This document shows positions 1-7,388 of a stretch of DNA of 22,443 bases, piece after piece (within the stretch, counting starts at the first letter, position 1; each line of letters starts with the position of its first letter). The notes below the pieces were generated by a model. It searched no databases. It was not told where the DNA came from and saw nothing but the letters and a program-made list of their open reading frames with translations. The translations under genes were made by a program, and so were the position numbers. The DNA lies in assembly GCA_964558665.1 (NCBI GenBank), contig CAZLFA010000064.1, positions 1 through 22,443 of the forward strand, written 5' to 3'. The stretch is from CAZLFA01 sp964558665 (GTDB lineage: Bacteria > Desulfobacterota > Syntrophia > Syntrophales > PHBD01).

Positions 1-361
1 TCCAGTCGACGGCCTTGTATCCCTTGGTTATGAGGCCGCGGGTGGTGGGAAGAATAAAGGCCTCGTGGAGAACATGATGCTTCCCTTCCATATCGGCCGC
101 GGCGCAGAAGTTGTTGCCGCACATGATCGCCTGGTTCCATATCTCGATATTGTTCACCTGCCCGGGGCCGTCGCCGAGGCGCTCCGCCAGGGCCTCCATC
201 GTCACGAACGTATCCGCACCGGGGCCGCCGCGGTTGATCCAGTCGCCGGACTTGACCATCTCCGCCCATTTCTTCGCGGTGATTGTCTTGTCCCTGAGTT
301 TCTGCTGTACCGGTGTTGACATCCAGATTTTTTCTTTGTTTTCGATTTTTTGCTGAGCCAT
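1..361 (-). CDS. acetyl-CoA hydrolase/CoA-transferase family protein, N-terminal part (runs off left edge)
   Basis: Reading the minus strand from an ATG at 361 gives about 120 uninterrupted codons that leave the window at base 1, so only the N-terminus is visible. After a short lead (MAQQKIENKE...), it has STPVQQKLRDK, VKSGDWINRGG, ALAERLGDGPGQV and NIEIWNQAIM. These align closely with TPIQQKIRNK, VRPGDWIQPG, LAQRLGPEPGQL and DIEIWNYAMF of the full-length CoA-transferase at 12178-13704, so the two are clear paralogues. The start is supported by AAGGAGG about 9 bases upstream. By family membership it should move CoA between carboxylic acids or hydrolyse an acyl-CoA in the cytoplasm; the substrate cannot be told. 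The catalytic glutamate lies outside the window. Paralogy is certain; the specific reaction is not. Confidence 0.85.
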   Translation of the reverse strand, partial: MAQQKIENKEKIWMSTPVQQKLRDKTITAKKWAEMVKSGDWINRGGPGADTFVTMEALAERLGDGPGQVNNIEIWNQAIMCGNNFCAAADMEGKHHVLHEAFILPTTRGLITKGYKAVDW

Positions 362-747
362 AGTATAATAACTCCTCCTTATAAATAAGATGTTGATCTT
401 GCGAAAACTCCTATCCGCTTTATGAAGAACAAAGACTTCGTCCCATAAGGGCAAACCAAAATTAATCTAATAAACAGGTAGCAGGATCCCCCCTTTCTAT
501 ACAGAATTTATCCTAACTATGACGAAAGTCATTCTAACAATACGAATTGAAAGAAAAAATAAATGTTAAAAAAATTAAAAAGATTTTTTAGTTTCTTAAT
601 AACTATTGGCGATAGGGCAAATACAACTACAAAACAACATCAGCGGTAGCGATATAAATATGTTCTTGGGAAGTAAACTGGTGCTTTTATTAAACCGTAT
701 AACCGTTTATGTCAAGGAAAAAACAAATGTTGCGGTATCTATAAGTA
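362..747. other. AT-rich intergenic leader between CoA-transferase and IS element
   Basis: No convincing gene is seen. It is the upstream region of the minus-strand CoA-transferase and holds its Shine-Dalgarno (AAGGAGG, near 374-380). A small perfect palindrome, ATGAC-gaaa-GTCAT at 519-532, could be an operator. An AT-rich tract (541-600) and a short direct repeat AACCGT (694-707) are present. No promoter could be placed with confidence. Confidence 0.4.
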
Positions 748-1559
748 ACTCAACTTTAGCACACCCTTGAGTGTGTCCACTTAATTGATAATTAACAAGA
801 AACAGTTTGTCTATGCCCTGGAAGAAGCAGCCGGGTTTTATAAATCGGCGGCAGTTCTTCCAGAAATCGTTCCACGAGGGAACGTATCAGCTCTTTGGAA
901 ATCCCGACGACGGTACTCAATGCCTGTTCAAGTAGCGTGAGCAGGAGTGCCAGGGCTTCAGCGAAGCCGACCTGCTTCAGTTCATCGCAACTGGCATGAA
1001 ACAATGATCCGAGAGTTCGGGGATCATTGTTCATCCTTCTGACAAGGGCCAGCATCATATATCGACAGCAGACTATGGTGGCATGGGCAACCAGCACTTT
1101 CATGTTGGCTGCGCTGGTCAGTGGTTCGATCTGCCTGCCAATCATCCGTGAACTCAGGAGAAGCAAGAACCTGCGCCAGTTGGCATGCACAGAATTGAGA
1201 AAACGATACACCGTGTCCTTGGCCATACAGCAACTCCCATCGGGTGATTCCAGTGTACGAAAAAGATTCTTCCCGGTAAAGACCAGGGTGAACAGCATTC
1301 GGAACACGGCAACGGGAGCAATCCCCTTCTCCTTGTTGATGTTGCTGCGCTTCAACAGACTGCCGATTTTTTGATTGAGAAAGAACTGATGAATCTGGTT
1401 TTCACAGGACACAATCTCTGTTACAATGCGGTTCATAGCGTCACCTTTGCGGTTAATGGATTTTGTTGGCGAATAAAACCCTTTATACCACACTTCGTGA
1501 CGCTATACTACTAATAATTACAATATGTTATAAATATTTTCCACCTGCGAAAGTTGAGT
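748..1559 (-). mobile_element. Internally deleted IS4-like insertion sequence
   Basis: The element is bounded by 13-base terminal inverted repeats: ACTCAACTTTAGC at 748-760 and, read on the minus strand, ACTCAACTTTCGC at 1559-1547 (12 of 13 match). It is flanked on both sides by the direct repeat AAGTA (743-747 and 1560-1564), which looks like a 5-base target-site duplication. At 812 bases it is much shorter than an intact IS of this type. Its single ORF keeps only the two ends of the transposase. It is therefore non-autonomous, but its ends look usable in trans if a full-length relative exists elsewhere in the genome. The family assignment rests on recognising the protein, not on a database search. 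Confidence 0.75.
792..1436 (-). pseudogene. IS4-family transposase with in-frame deletion of the catalytic core
   Basis: The 214-residue ORF starts at ATG 1436, with AAGGTGA five bases upstream; a longer reading to 1493 has no such support. Residues 1-100 (MNRIVTEIV... LFRTLESPDG... DTVYRFLNSVHANWRRFLLLLS...) resemble the N-terminal part of IS4-type DDE transposases. The last 100 residues (RYMMLALVRRMNNDPRTLGSLF... CDELKQVGFAEALALLL) resemble the C-terminus. The DDE region that should lie between is missing. The join appears to be just after KVLVA, near base 1085, where the first catalytic Asp would be expected. Intact relatives are about 430-470 residues. The frame is kept across the join, but no catalytic aspartates remain, so the product should be inactive. 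It lies within the inverted-repeat-bounded element 748-1559. Confidence 0.75.
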
Positions 1560-1580
1560 AAGTAATCCTTCTTTCCTGCC

Positions 1581-1623
1581 TTCATGGCTGGAGAATGATT
1601 AAATATCACAATCCAGCCATGAA
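1581..1623. repeat. 12-base perfect inverted repeat (hairpin)
   Basis: TTCATGGCTGGA (1581-1592) is repeated in inverted form as TCCAGCCATGAA (1612-1623), separated by 19 bases. It sits four bases beyond the stop of the permease remnant. No T-run follows in either direction, so it is not a classical intrinsic terminator; it could be an mRNA 3' hairpin or an old mobile-element end. Confidence 0.6.
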
Positions 1624-1626
1624 TCT

Positions 1627-2170
1627 CTAATGCCTCACGAATGCGTTTTTTATTCTTCTATAAGAAATGGCCGTTGCTAGAAGTATGAAATTGATAATCA
1701 CAATAGAGACTCCTGTTGGGAGACCAAGATAGTATGATATGATGATGCCTGATACAACAGAAACAACTGCCGACAAAGATGAGATCACAAAAGTTGCACG
1801 GAAGCTTTTTGACAACTGCAGGGCTGTAACGGGCGGAATACGCAATAAGCGCCGATATCAGCATGATTCCTACAATCTTCATGGATAAGACGACTGTGAC
1901 CGCAGCCATTAATACAAATAAGGTATTGACTAACTTGGTGTTTATTCCTGAGGCTAAGGCCGACTCTTCGTCAAAGGTTAAAGAGAAGAGATCATTGAAG
2001 TAGATGGAAATCAGGGCAATTAACAGTACAGAGTGAACTACCGAGAGGATGACTTCGGTGCTGCTGATGGAAAGAATGCTGCCAAAAAGGTAACTGAAAA
2101 GGTCCACATTAACCCCCCTCGCTATGCTGGCAAGAAGCACACCGGTGACATTTTCGTGACTGATCCTTTC
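1627..2170 (-). pseudogene. Zinc/manganese ABC transporter permease (ZnuB-type) remnant, truncated and frameshifted
   Basis: Two minus-strand frames together give a ZnuB/ABC-3-type membrane permease. The first covers roughly 1850-2170 (RISHENVTGVLLAS, GVNVDLFSYLFGS, then MKIVGIMLISAL). The second covers 1627-1850 (LLRIPPVTALQLSKSF, GIIISYYLGLPTGVSIVI, ending NAFVRH). The family normally reads continuously through ISALLVIPAATALQL. Here that join needs one base removed near 1849-1852, in GCGCTTATTG on the minus strand. About 90 N-terminal residues are absent: upstream of 2170 the frame is open but carries no permease-like sequence, and GVLLAS runs into ARGVNVDL as if a short internal piece is also lost. 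No ATPase or binding-protein partner is nearby. The gene is probably dead; a sequencing error could explain the frameshift but not the truncation. Confidence 0.75.
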
Positions 2171-2242
2171 ATACGAGAGAGAGTGATTGATGGGTGATGC
2201 CTGTAACGAGGAAGATATGAAATGCAGTTGCCAATCGAAAAT

Positions 2243-2276
2243 AAGGGTGACCCTGCACGATATCGGAGTCACCCTT
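2243..2276 (-). terminator. Possible weak terminator after the FmdB-type gene
   Basis: AAGGGTGAC (2243-2251) and GTCACCCTT (2268-2276) form a perfect 9-base stem with a 16-base loop, about 20 bases beyond the stop of the minus-strand gene that ends at 2298. Only a short ATTTTC follows on the minus strand, so the U-tract is poor. Confidence 0.4.
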
Positions 2277-2297
2277 GATCATTGAATGGTCTTTAGC

Positions 2298-2582
2298 TTA
2301 CTCTGCTGCGCTTGTGTCGGCAGAAGAATTACCGGCTGTTGTTTCCGTGCTGCTGGAAGTCGATGAGGTATCTTCTTTTTTAGCTTCGCTGGACGGCGCC
2401 GTCTTTCCGCCGTAGTCGGTTACATACCATCCGCCGCCCTTCAGGTGGAATGTCGTCTGGGACATGAGTTTGTTTACACGGCCCTTGCAAAACTTGCAAG
2501 ATTTGGCCGCCGGCTCGGTGATGCGCTGGAATAATTCGTATTCCTTCCCACATTTTGTACATTTGTATTCGTAGATAGGCAT
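2298..2582 (-). CDS. FmdB-family zinc-ribbon protein
   Basis: The 94-residue protein opens with MPIYEYKCTKCGKEYE, the hallmark of the FmdB putative regulatory family. It has two CxxC pairs (C8/C11 and C29/C32) that would bind one zinc. The ATG at 2582 is chosen because the family begins exactly with MPIYEY and GGGAGG lies upstream; the longer open frame has no homology. After residue 55 comes a conserved-looking GGWYVTDYG stretch, then an Ala/Ser/Thr/Glu-rich tail of about 30 residues that is probably disordered. The family is named after a gene in a formamidase/amidase cluster, but its molecular role is not established. It lies 23 bases after the HExxH protein gene and may be cotranscribed with it. 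Confidence 0.9.
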   Translation of the reverse strand: MPIYEYKCTKCGKEYELFQRITEPAAKSCKFCKGRVNKLMSQTTFHLKGGGWYVTDYGGKTAPSSEAKKEDTSSTSSSTETTAGNSSADTSAAE

Positions 2583-2605
2583 ATGAAAAACCTCCCAAAA
2601 ATTAT

Positions 2606-3136
2606 TTATAAGAACAGGTCTCCTATTTTGTAACGACTGCTGAAGCACTCCACGACCATCTTAACATCCGGCTGTTTGACTGAAGCCAGCATGCTTCTGG
2701 TAATCATGTTTACCGTGTCTTCTTCCTTCTCTTTTTCGTTGCGGGGAGCATCAAAATCAATTTCCCCCCTGTCGAAACGAATAATATGTGTGATCTCATG
2801 AGACGCTATATAGAGCATCAGAGGTTCAAGCCGAATAAAGGAATTAGCCCTTTCTACAGCGTCCAAAATGCGATCGTCCTGAAGGCAGACCCTGTAGAAA
2901 TGCGTGCCACCTCTATTTTCACAATCCTGCTCTTTGCCGTATGCGTATTTGCAAAGATGAGCAAATGCTCCCTCGCTGATTTCATGCTTTTGAAGGTATG
3001 CGAGAGTTTTAATGTCATAGCGATGATTGTTAATTTCATCGCCGGTCAATCCGAAATAACGCGCTGCCAGTTTCTCCGCATGTAGAAATGCTACGGTTGC
3101 CAGCGACATTTGGGATGGATTGAAGTGTCGACCCAT
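2606..3136 (-). CDS. Hypothetical protein with HExxH metallopeptidase-like motif
   Basis: The 176-residue soluble protein has no signal peptide. Residues 113-117 read HEITH, inside a helix-like SHEITHIIRF, as in zinc metallopeptidases. A cluster of acidic residues about 18-25 positions later (NEKEKEEDTVN) could supply a third ligand, as in gluzincins. The start is ATG at 3136 with AAGGTG 5-6 bases upstream. Family members I recognise of similar size are annotated only as hypothetical proteins. It sits directly upstream of the FmdB-type gene on the same strand, so the pair may be one transcript. The motif is seen in the sequence; actual peptidase activity is inference, and the motif could also be part of a non-catalytic zinc site. 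Confidence 0.7.
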   Translation of the reverse strand: MGRHFNPSQMSLATVAFLHAEKLAARYFGLTGDEINNHRYDIKTLAYLQKHEISEGAFAHLCKYAYGKEQDCENRGGTHFYRVCLQDDRILDAVERANSFIRLEPLMLYIASHEITHIIRFDRGEIDFDAPRNEKEKEEDTVNMITRSMLASVKQPDVKMVVECFSSRYKIGDLFL

Positions 3137-3245
3137 TTACTCACCTTAAAGTGCAAAGGTTGTTGCCCAAGCGACGCTAATATATGAATATTTTTTCTGC
3201 TGTCAAGGTATTTCGAAGAAGTTCTATCTTTTTAAGCTTTTATTC

Positions 3246-3280
3246 GCAATTATTTATATTCAGTATGTATAAATAATTGC
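3246..3280 (-). terminator. AT-rich hairpin spanning the stop codon of the OMP gene
   Basis: GCAATTATTTATA (3246-3258) pairs perfectly with TATAAATAATTGC (3268-3280) around a 9-base loop that contains the TGA stop (3260-3262) of the minus-strand gene. It lies at the end of the mla operon and may terminate or protect the transcript. There is no strong U-tract after it, so its function is uncertain. Confidence 0.45.
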
Positions 3281-4048
3281 CATACCGGCGGATAATCTAT
3301 CGGCGTATTTGCCTTCTAAATGCAGATGGAATCCCTTGGTCAGCGGGGCGTCAATACCGGCAAAGCCGCCGAAGGCAGCATTGTTTTTCAGAGTTGTTTC
3401 TCCTGATGTAATCGGCAGACCCGTTACGGCTGCGGACGGCGATAGCTTGGCCTCTGAATAGTAGACATAAGGACCTGTGTACAGGGTAATGCCCCGGAAA
3501 ACGGTTGCCTGAAAGCCGATTCCGGCATTGATGTCCCACAGATTCCTCAGCCCGAGTTCGACTGAAGATGGGACGCCGCTACGGCTTCCCGTAGCGCTAT
3601 CCTTAAATTCGCTGAAATAATAAGTTCCCTGGACAAAGGCACCGATGCCGAAGGCTGATGATATGGGATAAAAGCCTTTTAGACCAAGCGTACTGAAGAA
3701 TTTCCAGTTATCCGAGAAATCATTCCTGTCCGTCGTCATCGCTGTTGTTGCCGGAAGGAAGGCGTCCATGATCTTCAGATTTGCTAATCCGATCCGGGCA
3801 TATATGTCCCAGTTTCTCTGAAAGCCGTATCCCAATTCGGAATAAACCTGCTGCTGCCTGATGATATATTCTTCGTTGCCCTTGAATTTGTCCTCCTGCA
3901 GCCAGTAGCCGATACCGGTATGCAGGCCTCCTGCCGGCCTTGAAGAGGGGTGGGGCGGTCCGAAGGGGCCGCTTGCGGCGGCCGTTCCCTGGGTCATGAA
4001 AATAAAAACCAGAGAAAGCACCATGAAATTAATAGTTTTTCTGATCAT
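3260..4048 (-). CDS. Outer-membrane beta-barrel-like protein (mla operon)
   Basis: The 262-residue protein has a signal peptide (MIRKTINFMVLSLVFIFMTQ, cleavage near GTAAA-SG). It then shows alternating aromatic/glycine strands typical of small outer-membrane barrels: GIGYWLQ, ELGYGF, NWDIYARIGLANL, FFSTLGLKGFYP, IGAFVQGTYYF, NAGIGFQATVF, GPYVYYS and a C-terminal AIIYTY ending in an aromatic residue. ATG 4048 is chosen because it begins the signal peptide. AAGGGAG lies only two bases before it, a short spacing. A TTG at 4066, right after the mlaA stop, is the alternative start. It is the last gene of the mla operon, 18 bases after mlaA. It may sit with MlaA in the outer membrane, but no specific family was recognised. 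Confidence 0.7.
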   Translation of the reverse strand: MIRKTINFMVLSLVFIFMTQGTAAASGPFGPPHPSSRPAGGLHTGIGYWLQEDKFKGNEEYIIRQQQVYSELGYGFQRNWDIYARIGLANLKIMDAFLPATTAMTTDRNDFSDNWKFFSTLGLKGFYPISSAFGIGAFVQGTYYFSEFKDSATGSRSGVPSSVELGLRNLWDINAGIGFQATVFRGITLYTGPYVYYSEAKLSPSAAVTGLPITSGETTLKNNAAFGGFAGIDAPLTKGFHLHLEGKYADRLSAGMAIIYTY

Positions 4049-4066
4049 ATCTCCCTTAAGTTGCAA

Positions 4067-5020
4067 TCATTTTTTAAGTACACCCGACTCCCCCTCAGAG
4101 GGGGTATCGCCAGGGCGTTTGATCATCTTCAATCTGTATTGGACATAGGCATCCCGGACTGCAACATACGGGTCGATGGAAGCCTCTTTCAGAGCTTCGT
4201 AGTCGCCGATCTGAAGGGAGGTATCATTGACCTTTTCATGCGCCCGGAACCCTGTCCAGACATACCATGGGCCGAAATAAATTGATGGGTAGAGGAATAT
4301 ATCGCCGACTATTCCTGCTGTGTCTCTGGGGCTTGAAGGGCCGAGAAGAGGCCAATGAATATAGAAGCCATGTCCCAAACCGTATACGCCCAGGGTTTGA
4401 CCGAAATCCGCCTTCTGTTCTTTAAGATTGATCTCTTTGCCGGCGGCGGGATCCAGCAGACCTCCGATGCCCCAGACTGTGTTGATGACGAAACGGCCGA
4501 GTTCCGAGGCCGCCCCTTTAAGGTTCCCCTGCAGCAGGTTATTGACGAAACGGATCGGGAATTTTACGTTATTATAGAGGTTGTTGATACTGACCCGCGC
4601 CTGTTCCGGCACTGCTTTGCTGTATGCCTGGGCAACGGGTTTTAAGACCCAGAAGTACATCCTGTCGTTGAAAGTGAACATGGCCCTGTTGAAAGGCTCC
4701 CAGGGATCGGCAATTGTAACATTTTCACCCTCTTTTCCCGTTCCCTTTGCATTATCGGTGGTTTCAACATCCTGATAATCGTCGAAATCGCCACTGACCT
4801 TTTTGTCAGCCGCCTTTCCGGACAGTTCCGTTTCCATCACTGCTCCGGGAGCGGAAGCGGTATGTCCCGACTCCTGTTCAGCTTTGGGAGTGTTCGCAGT
4901 CTGTGTTACTGAAAAGGCGGCAGCAGATGGCGCCTTGTCGGCGACAACGGCGGGTTTGGGTGTGCATCCCGTTGCAATTACCATAAATAAAAGCACAACC
5001 CAAAATAAGTATGATTTCAT
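4067..5020 (-). CDS. mlaA: MlaA/VacJ family outer-membrane lipoprotein
   Basis: The 317-residue protein starts at ATG 5020 (MKSYLFWVVLLFMVIATGC), with a lipobox ending at C19, so it should be a lipoprotein. Residues 20 to about 105 form a low-complexity Ala/Thr/Lys/Glu linker. The VacJ/MlaA domain follows: DPWEPFNRAMFTFND, RVSINNLYNNVKFPIRFVNN, RFVINTVWGIGGLLDPA, DFGQTLGVYGLGHGFY and WPLLGPSSPRDTAGIVGD. MlaA sits in the outer membrane and passes phospholipids from its outer leaflet to the periplasmic carrier MlaC, keeping lipid asymmetry. In E. coli mlaA is unlinked from the rest of mla; here it is in the operon, 22 bases after mlaC. The long N-terminal linker is longer than in E. coli MlaA. 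A TTG at 5026 is a weaker alternative start. Confidence 0.93.
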   Translation of the reverse strand: MKSYLFWVVLLFMVIATGCTPKPAVVADKAPSAAAFSVTQTANTPKAEQESGHTASAPGAVMETELSGKAADKKVSGDFDDYQDVETTDNAKGTGKEGENVTIADPWEPFNRAMFTFNDRMYFWVLKPVAQAYSKAVPEQARVSINNLYNNVKFPIRFVNNLLQGNLKGAASELGRFVINTVWGIGGLLDPAAGKEINLKEQKADFGQTLGVYGLGHGFYIHWPLLGPSSPRDTAGIVGDIFLYPSIYFGPWYVWTGFRAHEKVNDTSLQIGDYEALKEASIDPYVAVRDAYVQYRLKMIKRPGDTPSEGESGVLKK

Positions 5021-5042
5021 GACCAAACCCGCTGCCAGAGCT

Positions 5043-5639
5043 CTATTGCGACTTCACTTTCTTCCGCAGTATATTAAGGAGCTGTTCAGGACTATTTTTC
5101 GCCAGAATATCGTTGAACTGTGTCCGATAATTCACTACCAGGCTTACGTTCTCGATCAATACGTCATATGCTTTCCAGGTTCCTCCCTTAAGAATCACCC
5201 TGTAGGTAATAGGTATTTCCTTTGAGGCAGTGACTACTTTCGTTTGTACCTCTGCCTGGGTCGCTGAAAGCATGCTTTCCCGCTCATAAACAATTTTTTC
5301 ATTGGTGTAGGCGAGTATTCTGTCCATGTAGGCCTTTTCCAGGACCTGCCGGAAGAGGGTGACGAACTCCTGGCGCTGGGGGACAGTCAGACTGTTCCAG
5401 TTCCTGCCCAGGGTCCTCTTTCCAAGTTCGACACCGTCGAACGTCTGGTCATATATGATGCGCAGCTTTTTCTTTTTGGTTTCTTTCGCCGCTTCTCCCT
5501 TGAGCTTCGGATCCCGCAGTATATCCAGCACCTTATTTACATTGGTCTGAACCGTATTCAGGGGGATGCCGGCGTGGGCCGGTAAACATAAGAGCATTAT
5601 TAACAGCATTGCCATTGCAGCGGTAAATTGTTTTTTCAT
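5043..5639 (-). CDS. mlaC: MlaC-type periplasmic phospholipid-binding protein (Ttg2D family)
   Basis: The 198-residue protein has a signal peptide (MKKQFTAAMAMLLIMLLCLP, cleavage near AHA-GI). The MlaC/Tol_Tol_Ttg2 domain follows: VNKVLDILRD, LRIIYDQTFDGVELGKRTLG, QRQEFVTLFRQVLEKAYMDR, YRVILKGGTWKAYDVLIENV and SLVVNYRTQFNDIL. MlaC carries single phospholipids across the periplasm between MlaA and the inner-membrane MlaFED complex. Its ATG overlaps the mlaD stop as ATGA, which implies translational coupling. The length matches the family (about 200-215 residues). Confidence 0.93.
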   Translation of the reverse strand: MKKQFTAAMAMLLIMLLCLPAHAGIPLNTVQTNVNKVLDILRDPKLKGEAAKETKKKKLRIIYDQTFDGVELGKRTLGRNWNSLTVPQRQEFVTLFRQVLEKAYMDRILAYTNEKIVYERESMLSATQAEVQTKVVTASKEIPITYRVILKGGTWKAYDVLIENVSLVVNYRTQFNDILAKNSPEQLLNILRKKVKSQ

Positions 5640-6124
5640 GGCGTTCCTTTCTTATTGTCATCAGGTTTATCGGTTTTTTTTACATCACCAAAAGCATATT
5701 TACTTATCAGGCCGACGATGTCAACTGGCGGTTGAGTTTCCGTAATTGATTCGCCCGGTTTTAGTTGTGTGCCCCCGCCGCCGGGGTCAATGCTGAGATA
5801 CATATCGCCGATCAGACCCTCCGTCTTGATGGAGGCAATGGCATCATCAAATACCTTGATGTCTTTCTGGATGCGAATCTCCACGACCGCTTTCTGGCTT
5901 TCCTGGTCCATGGTGAGGCGCTCCACGCGCCCGACCTGGATGCCTGAAATATAGACCAGACAGCCGGGCCTCAGGCCGGTCACTGTTGTGAAGCGGGCAA
6001 ACAGTGAGTAGGTGCTGTCGCCGAGCAGTGATACGTGGCCGAGTTTTACCGTCATATATCCTATGCATATGAGACCGAAGACAAGAAAGATGCCGACAGT
6101 GGTTTCCATAGTGTATTTTTTCAT
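5636..6124 (-). CDS. mlaD: MlaD-type MCE-domain protein
   Basis: The 162-residue protein has one N-terminal membrane segment (residues 8-28, VGIFLVFGLICIGYMTVKLG) and a single MCE domain at about 37-115. Recognisable parts are LFARFTTVTGLRPGCLVYISGIQVGRVE, AVVEIRIQKDIKVFDDAIASIKTEGLIGDMYLSIDPGG and GESITETQPP. MlaD forms a periplasmic hexameric ring on the MlaE/MlaF transporter and binds phospholipid in its central pore. It starts four bases after the mlaF stop and overlaps mlaC by four bases. The tail is Lys/Asp-rich and short. Length matches the family. Confidence 0.93.
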   Translation of the reverse strand: MKKYTMETTVGIFLVFGLICIGYMTVKLGHVSLLGDSTYSLFARFTTVTGLRPGCLVYISGIQVGRVERLTMDQESQKAVVEIRIQKDIKVFDDAIASIKTEGLIGDMYLSIDPGGGGTQLKPGESITETQPPVDIVGLISKYAFGDVKKTDKPDDNKKGTP

Positions 6125-6128
6125 TAAC

Positions 6129-7376
6129 CTACCCCCTTACATCGCACCGCAGACGGGCGATTTCTTTTTGATGTAATCTTGCCTCTTCCATGACATTCTC
6201 GATTTCAGCAATCGGCTGACCCTGGGCGACTCCGGCGCGGATGACGATTTCGATGCACCCCTGCGGAGCTTTCCGCCTTTCCGGACCGTCGTAAGCATCC
6301 TGAAGACCCTGCTCTCGAAAATCCTGGGCAAAATTATCTAAAATGTGCTGCGCTTCCATTAAGTCTGAATAAGGAAGCACTGTGACAAACTGATTGGTAT
6401 TGAGCCGGGTGGAAAATCCGCCGTTGATGCCGAAGTGCTTATTGAGATATTTCCCCATGTCCCGGATGGTCTTCAGCATCGCCTCATGGCTGGAACCCGT
6501 CATGTTGACGCCGCTCGGTTCATCAAGTGTAAAGACCAGCATGGTGTATAATTCCCCGTGTGTCCTTTTAGTAAGCTGGGCATTGTGCATGACCTTGAAC
6601 TGCCGCTTGGAATAGAGTCCCGTAAGCTCCTGCTGAAGCCCCTCCAGGCTGCGGATGACCTCATCCTTGAAGGGATGCTCAAAGTTTTCCAGCTCTTCCG
6701 GGGAACCCTGGAAAACTATAGTGCGATCATAGAGGGCCAGGATGCGGTTGGAGATGAAATATACATCCGGTATTTCATGGCTGACCAGGATCGCTGTAAA
6801 CCCGAATTTTCGCTGATACTGGGCGATCATGCTCAGAATGGTGTTCTTCCGGACGGGATCCTGTCCGGTTGTAGGTTCATCGAAAAGGACAATGTGGGGA
6901 TCCGTAACCAGAGCGCGGGCAAGGGCGGCTCTTTTCTGCATTCCCCCGGAGAGTTCAGACGGATACTTGCGGGCCGCATCTCCAAGTTCTGTCTGTTCAA
7001 TTCTGGCCATCACCCGTTTTTCAATTTCCACTTTTCCCAGATTTGTCGTTTCCCGGAGGGGCAGAGCAATATTATCAAAGACCGTCATGGAATCGAAGAG
7101 GGCGTTGTCCTGAAACATGTAGCTTATCTGTGCGAGTTTGGATATTTTCTCCGATTTTTTCATTTTATTCAGAGGTTCGCCCTGGAATAAAATTATTCCT
7201 TCATCCGGTTCAAGTAGCCCGATAATGTGCTTGAGGAGCACACTTTTGCCCGAGCCGCTGAGGCCGATGATAGTGGTTACCTGTCCCGCGTAAATCTGCA
7301 GATTTATACTTTCCAGAACCGTCTTGGAATCGAAACGCTTGGTGACATTCTTGAATTCGATAAGCGGTGTGTTCAT
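6129..7376 (-). CDS. mlaF: MlaF-type ABC ATPase with a GGDEF-like C-terminal extension
   Basis: The 415-residue protein has a complete ABC ATPase at about 1-240: Walker A GLSGSGKS (38-45), Q-loop Q89, signature LSGGMQ (142-147), Walker B IVLFDE (162-167) and switch H200. As MlaF, it powers phospholipid movement by MlaE/MlaD at the inner membrane. Typical MlaF proteins end near 260-270 residues; this one continues for about 150 more. Residues 275-360 (LYTMLVFTLD, MGKYLNKHFG, STRLNTNQFVTVLPYSDLMEAQHILD) and 373-400 (CIEIVIRAGVAQG, IAEIENVMEEA) follow the order of elements of a GGDEF domain. LNTNQF stands where the GGDEF motif would be, so cyclase activity is not expected. The domain call is by eye. 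It lies 12 bases after mlaE and 4 before mlaD. Confidence 0.9.
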   Translation of the reverse strand: MNTPLIEFKNVTKRFDSKTVLESINLQIYAGQVTTIIGLSGSGKSVLLKHIIGLLEPDEGIILFQGEPLNKMKKSEKISKLAQISYMFQDNALFDSMTVFDNIALPLRETTNLGKVEIEKRVMARIEQTELGDAARKYPSELSGGMQKRAALARALVTDPHIVLFDEPTTGQDPVRKNTILSMIAQYQRKFGFTAILVSHEIPDVYFISNRILALYDRTIVFQGSPEELENFEHPFKDEVIRSLEGLQQELTGLYSKRQFKVMHNAQLTKRTHGELYTMLVFTLDEPSGVNMTGSSHEAMLKTIRDMGKYLNKHFGINGGFSTRLNTNQFVTVLPYSDLMEAQHILDNFAQDFREQGLQDAYDGPERRKAPQGCIEIVIRAGVAQGQPIAEIENVMEEARLHQKEIARLRCDVRG

Positions 7377-7388
7377 GCTGTTGTTCTC

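Noticed and set aside
65..356. Two short plus-strand frames at the left edge
   Set aside because: Both are antisense to the CoA-transferase N-terminus, which has matching protein similarity and a strong ribosome site.
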